From Verrucomicrobiota bacterium (GTDB taxonomy: Bacteria; Verrucomicrobiota; Verrucomicrobiia; Opitutales; Opitutaceae): 64,000 bases of DNA. Position numbers and translations under genes: made by a program. Within the stretch, counting starts at the first letter, position 1. Each line of letters opens with the position of its first letter. The notes beneath the pieces were generated by a model. The model did no database searches, was not told the DNA's origin, and was given only the letters and a program-made list of their open reading frames with translations. The stretch is taken from NCBI GenBank assembly GCA_019136515.1, contig JAGVUB010000158.1, forward strand, positions 36,716 through 100,715. The letters run 5' to 3'. Positions 45,693-55,774 of the stretch are shown here, in pieces.

Positions 45693-47306
45693 ATGAACGA
45701 CATCGCCCGAGAAGCCGCGCGCCGCCGCACCTTCGCCATCATCTCGCATCCCGACGCCGGCAAGACCACGCTCACCGAGAAGTTCCTCCTCTACGGTGGC
45801 GCGCTCCATCTCGCCGGCTCCGTCTCCGCCCGCAAGAACCAGCGCGCCGTCACCTCCGACTGGATGGAGCTCGAGCGCAAGCGCGGCATCTCCGTCACCT
45901 CGACCGTGCTGCAATTCGAGTACGCCGGTTGCGCCGTCAACCTCCTCGACACCCCCGGTCACAAGGACTTCTCCGAGGACACCTACCGCGTGCTCACCGC
46001 CGTCGACGCCGTCGTGATGGTGATCGACGCCGCCAAGGGCATCGAGTCGCAGACGCGCAAACTCTTCGAGATCTGCCGCCGCCGCGGCGTGCCGATCTTC
46101 ACGTTCATGAACAAGTGCGACCGGCCCACGCTCAACCCCCTCGCCCTCATGGACGAGCTGGAGAACGTGCTCGGCATCGGCGCCTGCGCCATGGCCTGGC
46201 CGCTCGGCAACGGCCCCGCCTTCAAGGGCGTGTTCGACCGCCAAGGACGCCACGTGCACCTCTTCGAGCGCGTGCCCGGCGGCGCCTACCGCGCCCCCGA
46301 ACAGGTCTCCGGTCTCGACGACGCGATCGTCGCCGAGAAGCTCGACCCGCACACCTACAGCGAGGTCCGCGAACAGCTCGAGGTGCTCGATGTCGCGGGT
46401 CACCCCTTCGACCTCGCCGCCGTCCACGCCGGCAAGCTCACGCCCGTGTTCTTCGGCTCCGCCGTGAACAACTTCGGCGTGCAGCTCATGCTCGACAGCT
46501 TCCTGAAGTACTCCGTCGGCCCCGCCCCCCGCTACCTCGGCGACGAGTTGCTGCCGATCGACGACGCCCGGTTCTCCGGCTTCGTCTTCAAGATCCAGGC
46601 CAACATGGATCCGAAGCACCGCGACCGCATCGCGTTCATCCGCGTGTGCTCCGGCAAGTTCGAGCGCGACATGCTCGCGCGCCACAGCCGCACCGGGAAG
46701 ATGATCCGCCTCTCCAACTCCTCGAAGCTCTTCGCGCAGGACCGTGAGACGGTCGACGTCGCCTACCCGGGCGACGTGCTCGGGCTCGTCGGCCACAACG
46801 AGTTCGGCATCGGCGACACCCTCGCCTCCGACGGCTCGATCGTCTTCAACGAGATCCCGCGTTTCCCGCCGGAGTGTTTCGCCTACATCTTCAACCCCTC
46901 GCCTGCCGATTCGAAGAAGTACCGCTCCGGCGTCGAGCAGCTCCTGCAGGAGGGCGTCGTGCAGACCTTCAACGTGCGCAACGCGCCCACCGGCGCGACC
47001 TTCCTGGCCGCCGTCGGCCCGCTGCAGTTCGAAGTCGTGCAATACCGGTTGCAGAGCGAATACAACGCCGAGTCGAAGCTCGAGGCCGCGCCCTTCGCCT
47101 TCCTCAAGTGGCTCGCCCCGCACCCCTCGCTCGCCGACCTGCACTCGCTCATCGTCGCCAGCGGCGTGTCCTTCGCCACCGACAAGAACGGCGACCCGTG
47201 CGTGCTCTTCCCCAACGAGTGGACGATGAACTATTTCAAGGAGAAGAACCCCGAGCTCGTCCTGCTCGATCTGCCCGACGACGCCGCCTTCCACGCGAAG
47301 AAGTAG
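45693..47306 (+). CDS. prfC: peptide chain release factor 3
   Basis: A 537-residue translational GTPase that removes RF1/RF2 from the ribosome after termination. G1 motif H19-P-D-A-G-K24-T-T, G2 region RGISVTSTVLQFEY, G3 DTPGHKDFSEDTYR and G4 NKCD in FTFMNKCDRPTLNP. RF3 signatures LDPHTYSEVREQLEV, YVR-like PVFFGSAVNNFGV and the C-terminal FNVRNAPTGATFLAAVGPLQFEVVQYRLQSEYN separate it from EF-G. Length is close to the usual 529. The ATG at 45693 matches the family start (MNDIAREAARRRTFAIISHPD). Likely monocistronic. Confidence 0.97.
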   Translation: MNDIAREAARRRTFAIISHPDAGKTTLTEKFLLYGGALHLAGSVSARKNQRAVTSDWMELERKRGISVTSTVLQFEYAGCAVNLLDTPGHKDFSEDTYRVLTAVDAVVMVIDAAKGIESQTRKLFEICRRRGVPIFTFMNKCDRPTLNPLALMDELENVLGIGACAMAWPLGNGPAFKGVFDRQGRHVHLFERVPGGAYRAPEQVSGLDDAIVAEKLDPHTYSEVREQLEVLDVAGHPFDLAAVHAGKLTPVFFGSAVNNFGVQLMLDSFLKYSVGPAPRYLGDELLPIDDARFSGFVFKIQANMDPKHRDRIAFIRVCSGKFERDMLARHSRTGKMIRLSNSSKLFAQDRETVDVAYPGDVLGLVGHNEFGIGDTLASDGSIVFNEIPRFPPECFAYIFNPSPADSKKYRSGVEQLLQEGVVQTFNVRNAPTGATFLAAVGPLQFEVVQYRLQSEYNAESKLEAAPFAFLKWLAPHPSLADLHSLIVASGVSFATDKNGDPCVLFPNEWTMNYFKEKNPELVLLDLPDDAAFHAKK

Positions 47307-47416
47307 GCGGTTCGATTCCGACGTGCTGGACCGCGCAGCGGTTCAGCTCTCCACGGACAACACTCACGCTGGAGCGGAGACGCCGGGCGCTCCCGGCGTA
47401 CGTCACGATCCGTCGA

Positions 47417-48892
<1,476 letters not shown>

Positions 48893-48993
48893 CGCTGGGG
48901 CCAACCTAGGGGGGCGGTTCCCGGAAAGTCAAAACCTGTAACGCCATCTCGCCGCGAAGTGCGGCGCCCGCGGTCGGCGTCGCACGTGGACAA

Positions 48994-49020
48994 AGAAAAG
49001 GCGGCTCACGTGGAGCCGCC
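48994..49020 (-). terminator. Rho-independent terminator after FlgM-like gene
   Basis: On the minus strand, stem GGCGGCTC pairs with GAGCCGCC across CACGT, followed by TTTTCTTT. It ends the transcript of the FlgM-like gene before the response regulator starts, so the regulator has its own promoter within 48893-48990. Confidence 0.9.
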
Positions 49021-49051
49021 GGAAGTGATCGGCCGGAGACGCCGGATGGCG

Positions 49052-49342
49052 TCACTCGCCCTCGTCGGCATCGCCGCCGTCCGGTTGAGCGACGAGCAAC
49101 TCGGCGAGTTTGCGCACGACCGGATCGGTGGGATAGCCGGGATCGGAAGCGAGCGAGCGGCCGAGTTCCACGACATCGGACCGCACGGAGGGCTGTTGAT
49201 CGAGGACCTGCCGCAGGCGATTGAGCGAGTCGGTGCTGAAGCGATCGAGATCCTCGGAGGCACGGGAGGGTGCCCGCGGAGGGGAGACCGGGATGCCGCC
49301 GATAGGGGGAGTCGAACCGGTGCGATTGGTGGAATTGATCAT
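49052..49342 (-). CDS. FlgM-like anti-sigma factor candidate
   Basis: A 96-residue protein with a disordered N-terminus rich in Ser/Thr/Pro (1-40). Its C-terminal half (RLRQVLDQQPSVRSDVVELGRSLASDPGYPTDPVVRKLAELLV, residues about 42-84) follows the FlgM pattern: helix, 'vR.d.V..lr..ia.d..Y', then 'd...ia..ll'. FlgM holds the flagellar sigma-28 inactive until hook completion. The acidic tail is atypical. No sigma-28 gene is in view, so the call rests on the motif and the FlgN-like gene 5.8 kb away. It has its own terminator. Confidence 0.55.
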   Translation of the reverse strand: MINSTNRTGSTPPIGGIPVSPPRAPSRASEDLDRFSTDSLNRLRQVLDQQPSVRSDVVELGRSLASDPGYPTDPVVRKLAELLVAQPDGGDADEGE

Positions 49343-49403
49343 GGTGGTGGAGACGGGCTGAGGATCGTCGCGCCGGGTACAATCGGCGCGTGGTGAGAAA
49401 ACT

Positions 49404-50138
49404 TTAACGGGCGGGTGGCACGGCCGGCACCGGGGCCGGTCGTGGGGGCAGGCAGGCGAAGACGTCCGCAAAAACATAGGCCGCGAACCGGCTCGGGCTC
49501 TGCAGCGCGACCGGGCCCGAATCCACCTTGCCGGCCGGCCCACCGGCGGCGTGCCGGCGGGCGGAGTTCGCCACGGCCGGCACACGGGAGTCGAAGAGCG
49601 TGTCGAAGGCCCAAAAGACCGAGTGGGGGGCGGCACAGAAGGCGAGTTTCGCCCGCACCCCGAGCGCAAGCGGGGCGTACGGACGGTAGTGGGTGACGTC
49701 CACCAGTAGCACCGCATCGGCGGAGTACTCGCGGCCAAGGCGTTCGAACAGCGGCGCGGGCAACGGGTCACTGGTCGCGAGGGCGCCCCGCCCGGCCTGC
49801 GCCTGCATCCACTCGCGCCGCACAGCCACCACCTCGAAACGGCCCTCGGCCAGCAACGCCGCGCGCAACGCCGCCTCGAGCGCGGCGATCGTCTCCGGCG
49901 GCAGGCCTTCGAGGCCGGCGAGCGGCAGCACGGCCACCCGGCGCACCTCCGCCGGCATGAGCGGCACACCGCTGAAATTGGTGGGGGTGAAGAACGGCCC
50001 GCCCTGCCAGTTGACGGCCACCTTGGGCAACTGTTGGCAGCCGGTCAGGCCCCCCAGCAGCACCACCGCGGCCCACGCCAGCCCCGACCAAACGGCGAGG
50101 CGCCCGGACCGGCGGGGCGATGAGGTGCGGAAAGACAT
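49404..50138 (-). CDS. outer-membrane lipoprotein of unknown function
   Basis: A 244-residue lipoprotein. Basic n-region, hydrophobic stretch LAVWSGLAWAAVVLLGGLTGC with the lipobox Cys at about 34. The mature part begins with a strand/helix pattern (MPAEVRRVAVLPLAGLEGLPPETIAALEAALRAALLAEGRFEVVAVRREW), the CsgG/LpoB-like arrangement in which proteins rebuild a beta-alpha fold at the outer membrane. It continues with YSADAVLLVDVTHYRPYAPLALGVRAKLAF. FlgO/FlgP-like flagellar lipoproteins have this pattern too, which would suit the neighbours, but identity is not established. Starts at 50153 or 50180 are also possible. Followed by the FlgM-like gene 61 bases downstream. Confidence 0.75.
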   Translation of the reverse strand: MSFRTSSPRRSGRLAVWSGLAWAAVVLLGGLTGCQQLPKVAVNWQGGPFFTPTNFSGVPLMPAEVRRVAVLPLAGLEGLPPETIAALEAALRAALLAEGRFEVVAVRREWMQAQAGRGALATSDPLPAPLFERLGREYSADAVLLVDVTHYRPYAPLALGVRAKLAFCAAPHSVFWAFDTLFDSRVPAVANSARRHAAGGPAGKVDSGPVALQSPSRFAAYVFADVFACLPPRPAPVPAVPPAR

Positions 50139-50327
50139 CGGAGACACGCTCATCCCGTCCTCATCGGCCGTTCTTGGCAAAAGCTAAATCCCAGTGCGGA
50201 CCCGAGGAAAACACCCTGCCCGGCGGCCGCGTTTCCCCCTTAAGAACTCGCGCCGCGCAACCGATACCTTGCACGACGGCCCACACCGAACATCCGGCCC
50301 GCCACCGTCACCAATTTCTCACATCCG

Positions 50328-51242
50328 ATGTCCACGCTTCCCGCACCGACCGGCCGCCGCTACACCGACGAGGAACTCGATCGCCGTATCGAGGGCTGCC
50401 CGAAGCTCGCCTCGCTCAAGAGCATCAACCGTGCGCTCACCGAGCTGGTCAACTCCGAGCAGGGCCTCAATTCCCAGATCGCCGAGATCATCCGCCGCGA
50501 CCCCTCGCTGACCACCCGCCTGCTGCGCCTGGTCAACTCCGTCTACTTCGGGCTCGCCACCAAGGTGAACAACATCGAGGAGGCCGTCTTCTTCCTCGGC
50601 CTGCGCCAGATCCGCGAACTGGCCACCGCCACCCCGGTCATCGAGGAACTCGAGAAGCTCCACCGCAACTGGCCCACCGTGAACTGGAAGGACCTCTGGA
50701 AGCACAGCATCGGCTCGGCGATCATGACCCGCGAGATCCTCGCCACCACCAGCCTGATGATCGACGACGACACCGACTACATCGTCGGCCTGCTCCACAA
50801 CGTCGGCAAAGTCGTGATGGCCTACTCCTTCCCGGAGGAGTTCAAGGAGTTGCTCGCCTTCCACGCCAGCAGCACCGCCGACGTGGTCGCCTTCGAACGG
50901 GAACTGTTCGGCCGCGACCACGGCGCCATCGGCGCGCGCTACCTCCACTGCCACCGCCTCTCCGCCGAGATCGTCGAGAGCATCCAGTACCACAACGATC
51001 CCGAGCGCGCCCCGCACCACTCGCTGCTGGCCAGCGCCGTGCAACTGGCCGACCGCCTCGTCTGTTACGCGGGCATCCCCGGCGGCCTCGAGAACATCCC
51101 GCCCCCCGAGCCCGACTCCTGGCTCGAACTCGCCGGCTGGAAGATCCTCTTCGGTTCGAGCGAGCGGGAGACCACCCTCGCCCGCGCCTCCATCCTCAAC
51201 AAACTGCAACGGCTCCCCGGCCTGCTCCAGGGACTGGTGTGA
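50328..51242 (+). CDS. HDOD domain signalling protein
   Basis: A 304-residue HDOD-domain protein (HD-related, without the full metal-binding set). CPKLASLKSINRALTELVNSEQGLNSQIAEIIRRDPSLTTRLLRLVNSVYFGL is the characteristic N-terminal helix set. VNNIEEAVFFLGLRQIRELA, KHSIGSAIMTREIL and GLLHNVGKVVMAYSFPEEF follow. HDOD proteins modulate two-component or chemotaxis outputs and post-transcriptional control. It overlaps or closely abuts the PAS kinase gene: a GTG overlapping its TGA could start the kinase, which suggests they act together. Confidence 0.92.
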   Translation: MSTLPAPTGRRYTDEELDRRIEGCPKLASLKSINRALTELVNSEQGLNSQIAEIIRRDPSLTTRLLRLVNSVYFGLATKVNNIEEAVFFLGLRQIRELATATPVIEELEKLHRNWPTVNWKDLWKHSIGSAIMTREILATTSLMIDDDTDYIVGLLHNVGKVVMAYSFPEEFKELLAFHASSTADVVAFERELFGRDHGAIGARYLHCHRLSAEIVESIQYHNDPERAPHHSLLASAVQLADRLVCYAGIPGGLENIPPPEPDSWLELAGWKILFGSSERETTLARASILNKLQRLPGLLQGLV

Positions 51243-51262
51243 ACCCCGGCCCCGCCTCCGCC

Positions 51263-53242
51263 ATGCCCAAGACCCGCCGGAGTCCCGCCGCCTCCCCGGT
51301 CCCCGCCTCGGTGACCACCCGCACCCGCCGCGCCCCGCCCGGTGCGGCCAGCGACGTCCCCGCCGGCTGGAGCGGTTCCTTCGAGCATCTCTTCCCCGCC
51401 ACCACCGAGGTGGCCTGCTTCCGCGATCCCGGCGGCGCCATCATCGACACCAGCGAGGCCTTCGTCGCCAAATTCGGAAGACGCACCGACCGGTGGATCG
51501 GCGTGACCTTCGAGCAGATCGTGCATCGCGAGGACTTTCCCGCGCTCGAACAATCCCGGCGCCGACTGACCGCCCCGCCCTTCCAGGCCGACACCGAGGT
51601 GCGTTGCCGCACCCTCCAAGGCTGGCGCTGGATGCTCTGGGAGGAATCCTGCTGCCGCGACACCACCGGCCACATCATCGCCGTGCGGGCCATCGGGCGC
51701 GACGTCACCCGCCGCCACATGGCCGAGGAGCAGTCCTACATCCTCGCCCAGGCGATGGAGCAGAGCCCCATCGCCACCGCCATCGCCGATCCCGACGGCT
51801 TCGTCCGCTACATCAACCCGCGCTTCACCGAGTGCGTCGGTGCCAGCCTCGAGACGCTGCTCGAACGCCAGGAGCGCATCTTCCGCGACGCCCACCCGAC
51901 CGAGGATGCCTACGAGGCGTTCCTGCGGCAGATCCGCGGCGGCCACCCCTGGCGCGGCGAGGTCGCCACCTGCGGCCCCGCCGGCGAACCGCGCTGGGAG
52001 TTCGTCCAGGTCTCCGCCATCCGCAATCCCGCCGGCGCAGTCACCAACTTTCTGATGCTCCGGGAGGACATCTCCGAGCGCAAGGCGCTCGAGGCGCAGC
52101 TGCGCCAGGCGCAGAAGCTCGAGAGCATCGGGACGCTGGCCGGCGGCATCGCCCACGATTTCAACAACCTGCTCTCGATCATCAACGGCTACTCCGAGCT
52201 GCTCCTTTCCCGGTCCGACAACGACGAAAAGGCCAAACGGTTCCTCGGCGAGATCTTCAAGGCGGGCCAGCGGGCCGTCGGGCTCGTGCGCCAGATCCTC
52301 ACCTTCTCCCGCAAGGCCGAAACCCTCCTCGCCCCGCTCGACATCAACCAGCAACTGCGCGAACTGGCCGGCATGCTCCAGGAGACGTTCCCGCGCACCA
52401 TCTCCTTCGCGTTCCGCCTCGCCCCGGCCCTTCCCTCCCTGCTCGCCGACCAGAACCAGGTGCAGCAGATCCTCATGAACCTGTGCGTCAACGCTCGCGA
52501 CGCCATGCCGCAAGGAGGCACCCTCACGCTGGCGACCGAGCAGATCGCCGGCCGCGAGCTCGCCCGCCTCGGCGGCGACCCCGCCCGCACCTACCAGTGC
52601 ATCCGGATCTCCGACACCGGCGTGGGCATCGCCCTAGGCGTCCAGCAGCGCATCTTCGAGCCGTTCTTCACCACCAAGGAGAAGGGCAGCGGCACCGGTC
52701 TCGGGCTGGCCGTGGTCGAGGGCATCGTCTCCCGCCACGGCGGTTTCATCGACCTGCGCAGCGCCCCGGGCGAGGGCAGCACGTTCTCGATCTACCTGCC
52801 CGAGACCGCCCCCCAGGCCGCCCCCGCGCCCAACCGCACGGCCGCCCCCCGGCACCTGCCGCGCACCGGCCGCGTCCTCATCGTCGAGGACGAGGAGAGC
52901 CTGCGCAACCTCACCCAGGGCGTGCTCGAGGCCCGCGGTTTCACCGTGCGCACCGTCGACGACGGCGCCAAGGCCCTCGACTTCCTCGGCCGGCACGCCG
53001 CCGAGATCGACTGCGTGATCCTCGATGTGAACATGCCCCGGCTCAACGGCATCTCCGTCTTCCAAGTCATCCGCGAGAAGTACGCCGGCCTCGGCGTGAT
53101 CGTCGTCAGCGGCTACCTCTCCGCCGAGATCAAGCAGCAGTTCCTCGATCTCGGGCAGGACGTCTTCATCCACAAACCGTTCCGCGTCGACGACATCATC
53201 GCCAAGGTCCACCAGGTGCTCGCCGCGCGCCACACCTCCTGA
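51263..53242 (+). CDS. PAS hybrid sensor histidine kinase (cytoplasmic)
   Basis: A 659-residue soluble hybrid kinase. A basic, disordered N-terminus is followed by PAS1 (about 45-160, FEHLFPATTEVACFRDPGGAI) and PAS2 with PAC (about 165-285, AMEQSPIATAIADPDGFVRYINPRF). The kinase core has H298 in [14 protein letters not shown]-box NARDAMPQGG, DTGVGI and GTGLGLAVVEG. The C-terminal receiver has D588 in CVILDVNMPRL and KPFRVDD. No membrane span, so it senses an internal signal. A GTG at 51239 overlapping the HDOD stop (GTGA) is an alternative start that would couple the two genes. Confidence 0.92.
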   Translation: MPKTRRSPAASPVPASVTTRTRRAPPGAASDVPAGWSGSFEHLFPATTEVACFRDPGGAIIDTSEAFVAKFGRRTDRWIGVTFEQIVHREDFPALEQSRRRLTAPPFQADTEVRCRTLQGWRWMLWEESCCRDTTGHIIAVRAIGRDVTRRHMAEEQSYILAQAMEQSPIATAIADPDGFVRYINPRFTECVGASLETLLERQERIFRDAHPTEDAYEAFLRQIRGGHPWRGEVATCGPAGEPRWEFVQVSAIRNPAGAVTNFLMLREDISERKALEAQLRQAQKLESIGTLAGGIAHDFNNLLSIINGYSELLLSRSDNDEKAKRFLGEIFKAGQRAVGLVRQILTFSRKAETLLAPLDINQQLRELAGMLQETFPRTISFAFRLAPALPSLLADQNQVQQILMNLCVNARDAMPQGGTLTLATEQIAGRELARLGGDPARTYQCIRISDTGVGIALGVQQRIFEPFFTTKEKGSGTGLGLAVVEGIVSRHGGFIDLRSAPGEGSTFSIYLPETAPQAAPAPNRTAAPRHLPRTGRVLIVEDEESLRNLTQGVLEARGFTVRTVDDGAKALDFLGRHAAEIDCVILDVNMPRLNGISVFQVIREKYAGLGVIVVSGYLSAEIKQQFLDLGQDVFIHKPFRVDDIIAKVHQVLAARHTS

Positions 53243-53247
53243 TTCCC

Positions 53248-54945
53248 ATGACACCGTGCCTGTCCAGTCCGCTTCATCCCGGCCGCCGCTCCGCGGCGCT
53301 GCTGGCGATGGCGTTGCTGGCGCCGGCGCTGGCGGCCATGCCGCCCGGGCCCCGTCCTTCGCTTGTCGAACGGGTCCGCGCGGTCCTCTTCCGCGCCCCC
53401 GACCCGGGCTACATCCCCGTCGTCGGCACCCCGCCACTCAGTTTCGCCCCGGCGCGCACTTCCACGCCGGCGATCCAGCCGCCGCCGGTCGCGCTCTACG
53501 CCCCACCCACGCGCGCGGCCACGCCCACCGCCACCGCTCCGGTGGCACCGGCCACGGCGGATCCGGCACCGGCGCCCGAGGCGAACACGGCCCCGCAGCC
53601 CGTGCAGGTGAAGCCCGAGGATGTCCTTCCGTATTTCCAGCTCGACGACGGCTCCGGCCGCACCGCCGACGCGCTCCACTTCACCCCCGCCCTACTACCG
53701 CCAGCAATGACGTTCTCCCGCCCCACCGCCCTGCTGCTCGCCGCGCTCTGCACCGGCGCCGCCGGCTCGACCGCAACCCCCGCGACCGACGCGCCCGCCC
53801 CCGTCCCGGCACCGCCGCCCGCCGGCGCGGCCGAGGCCACCGCCGACGAGATCGCCCAGAGCATGCTCGTGCTCGCGCGCCGCATGTTCGAGCGGAACGA
53901 TCCCGAGTCCGCCGAGACCGCCTACACCGACATCCTCAACTCCCCCGTCAGCGATGCGATCATCCAGGATGCGTTGATCGACTACGCCGAGCTTCTCCGG
54001 AAGACCAACCGCAACACCCGCGCGGCAGCCATCTACGAGAAGTACCTCGCCTCGTATCCGGGCGCCACCCGCGCCCCCTCGGTGCTGATCGCGCTCGGCC
54101 GCACCCTGCGCGACATGGGGGCCTTCAACCTCGCCCAGGCACGGTTCTACGCGGTGCTCAACTCCACCCTCGCCGTCTCCCTCGAGAACCTGCCGCGCTA
54201 CCGCGACCTCGCGCAGCTGGCGAAGTTCGAGATCGCCGAGACGTATTACCAGCAAGGCGACTACGCGGCGGCCGGGAAGTTCTTCGGGCGCATCAAGCTG
54301 CTCGATCTGCCGCCGGAGGACCGCGCCCGGGCCGGCTTCCGCGAAGCCTACGCCTTCTTCCTCGACGGCAAACTGGAGCAGGCGGTCGCCGCCCTGCGCA
54401 CCTTCCTGGAACTGTACCCGCAGAACCCCTCCGCCCAGGAGGGCCGCTACCTCCTGTGCCTGTCGCTGCGGCGGCTGGGGCGCACCCAGGAAGCGCTCGC
54501 CGAGACCCTCACCCTCCTGCGGTCGGCCCAGGCGCAATCCGACACCGACCGCGAGACCTGGTCGTATTGGCAGCGCCGCACCGGCAACCAGCTTGCCAAC
54601 GACTTCTACGAGCAGGGCGATTTCAACTCGGCCCTCACCATCTACCAGACGCTCGCCGAACTCCGGGCCGATCCCGGCTGGCGCTGGCCCGCCCTCTACC
54701 AGATCGCCCTCTGCTACGAACGGCTCCGGCAACCGAACCGGGCGGCCGCGCAATACCGCAACATCCTCGACGAGTACGCGGCCGCGGAGAAGACCGGAAA
54801 CCTGCCCGACGGTCCGACTAGCGAGATCCACGAGATGGCCCGCTGGCGCCTCAGCCAGATCGACTGGGCGTACAAGGTCGACGAGTCGGTCCGCCAGTTC
54901 GCCGTGCAGCAGACGGAGACCGGGGAAACGCAGCGCGTGCAGTAA
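53248..54945 (+). CDS. TPR-repeat secreted protein fused to a Pro/Ala-rich upstream ORF
   Basis: As written the frame is open for 565 residues, but it looks like two genes. Residues 1-153 have a signal peptide (RRSAALLAMALLAPALA) and a Pro/Ala-rich region ending DVLPYFQLDDGSGRTADALHFTPA. At 53707 an internal ATG starts a second signal peptide (MTFSRPTALLLAALCTGAAGS) and a 412-residue periplasmic TPR protein (AETAYTDILNS, AAAIYEKYLASYPGAT, LEQAVAALRTFLELYPQNPSAQEGRYLLCLSLRRLG, ALTIYQTLAEL) like those scaffolding envelope complexes. The ATG overlaps TGA of another frame whose last codons read YYRQQ, suggesting the first gene once ended there. See the finding on fusion. Confidence 0.75.
   Translation: MTPCLSSPLHPGRRSAALLAMALLAPALAAMPPGPRPSLVERVRAVLFRAPDPGYIPVVGTPPLSFAPARTSTPAIQPPPVALYAPPTRAATPTATAPVAPATADPAPAPEANTAPQPVQVKPEDVLPYFQLDDGSGRTADALHFTPALLPPAMTFSRPTALLLAALCTGAAGSTATPATDAPAPVPAPPPAGAAEATADEIAQSMLVLARRMFERNDPESAETAYTDILNSPVSDAIIQDALIDYAELLRKTNRNTRAAAIYEKYLASYPGATRAPSVLIALGRTLRDMGAFNLAQARFYAVLNSTLAVSLENLPRYRDLAQLAKFEIAETYYQQGDYAAAGKFFGRIKLLDLPPEDRARAGFREAYAFFLDGKLEQAVAALRTFLELYPQNPSAQEGRYLLCLSLRRLGRTQEALAETLTLLRSAQAQSDTDRETWSYWQRRTGNQLANDFYEQGDFNSALTIYQTLAELRADPGWRWPALYQIALCYERLRQPNRAAAQYRNILDEYAAAEKTGNLPDGPTSEIHEMARWRLSQIDWAYKVDESVRQFAVQQTETGETQRVQ
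53684..53710 (+). other. probable one-base-insertion junction fusing two ORFs
   Basis: Around the CCCCC run at 53684-53689 the C/G third-position bias moves from the open frame to the +1 frame. That frame then reads TAC TAC CGC CAG CAA TGA and overlaps the TPR start as ATGA. Removing one C restores a stop for the first gene. Confidence 0.5.
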
Positions 54946-55115
54946 GGCAACCCGAGCGCGGGCTGGGCAATACTGCGCAACCCGCGGATGGGCCAGGGTG
55001 ACACTGGGCAATTTTGAGCACCCCTGCGTACGGCCGCGCCAAGCCCGGCCCCCGCCAGAAAAAGCCGCACGAGTTTGTGCTCCACAATACCCGCCCCCCA
55101 CTCCTAGATGCCTCC

Positions 55116-55517
55116 ATGCGAGAAGTACTGGAGCGCCACCAACGCATCTGCGACGACCTCTACCAGCTCGCGTTGGAGGAGAATCGTTATCTCCTGGAGA
55201 AGAAGCGCACCTTCGGCGCCGAGCTGCTCGAACGCCGGCAGGCGCTGCTCGACCAGCTTGCGACGAACCTCGATGCCCTCAAACAGGCGATCACCCCGGC
55301 CCCGGGCGAGGCGCGGGAGATGGCCGACCTCAAGGAGAAGGTCCGGCAGCGCATCCTCCAGTGCATTCATCTCGACCGCGACAACGAGAAACTGATCCTG
55401 CGCTACAGCCTCCAGAGCCGCGGGGGCCCCGCCGCCACCCTTTCGCCCGCCGCCCCGCCACCGGCGGGCAACATCGCGCGGCTCTACGGCAAGGTGATGC
55501 CGCCGCGCGCGGGCTGA
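55116..55517 (+). CDS. small coiled-coil protein, FlgN-like
   Basis: A 133-residue helical protein: MREVLERHQRICDDLYQLALEENRYLLEKKRTF, then FGAELLERRQALLDQLATNLDALKQAI, a short Pro/Gly break, and LKEKVRQRILQCIHLDRDNEKLILRYSLQS. The pattern of 'EN..LL..k', 'L..K..LL..l' and a late 'dNe.Li' recalls FlgN export chaperones for hook-filament junction proteins. Similarity is weak and no flagellar structural genes are present. The ATG at 55116 was chosen over 55014, since upstream sequence is low-complexity and starts after a poor initiation region. Confidence 0.55.
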   Translation: MREVLERHQRICDDLYQLALEENRYLLEKKRTFGAELLERRQALLDQLATNLDALKQAITPAPGEAREMADLKEKVRQRILQCIHLDRDNEKLILRYSLQSRGGPAATLSPAAPPPAGNIARLYGKVMPPRAG

Positions 55518-55571
55518 AACACGGATTCCGGCAACGCAATCGGAGGGCGATGGAGTCGCCACCATGGTCCC

Positions 55572-55595
55572 GTAGGGGCTGACCTTGGTCAGCCC
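55572..55595. repeat. single GTAG hairpin GGGCTGACC/GGTCAGCCC
   Basis: GTAG (55572-55575) is followed by a perfect 9-bp stem GGGCTGACC/GGTCAGCCC with TT loop, 54 bases after the FlgN-like stop. Layout matches the repeat at 10526. Confidence 0.65.
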
Positions 55596-55713
55596 GCCCT
55601 CTCCTTTGCCAAGTTCGACCAGTGCGCACACGCTCGCCCCTGAGACGGGCAACCGGCCACGAAACCTCCCGCAAGAATCGACGCCTCCACCCGCCACCGG
55701 AGGGAACCACCGC

Positions 55714-55751
55714 CAAACAAAAAAAACGCCAGCCCCGCTGAGGGCTGGCGT
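55714..55751 (-). terminator. Rho-independent terminator of glnA
   Basis: On the minus strand CGCCAGCCC pairs with GGGGCTGGCG across TCAGC, followed by a long T run (TTTTTTTTGTTT). It lies 24 bases past the glnA stop. Confidence 0.95.
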
Positions 55752-55774
55752 CGAAAGAGTGCGTTGCGCGACGC

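Noticed and set aside
47309..47319. GGTTCGATTCC, identical to a tRNA T-loop
   Set aside because: The flanking bases do not form a 5-bp T stem, and no acceptor or anticodon arms surround it. It is the region just after the prfC stop codon.
47380..47399. Hairpin ACGCCGGG/CCCGGCGT between prfC and the response regulator
   Set aside because: No T run on either strand, so not an intrinsic terminator; it looks like another REP-type hairpin and may still slow transcription.
50154..50327. Possible sigma-54 promoter (TTGGCA ...) between the lipoprotein and HDOD genes
   Set aside because: The -12 TTGC element is absent at the right spacing; no convincing sigma-54 site was found near either activator gene.
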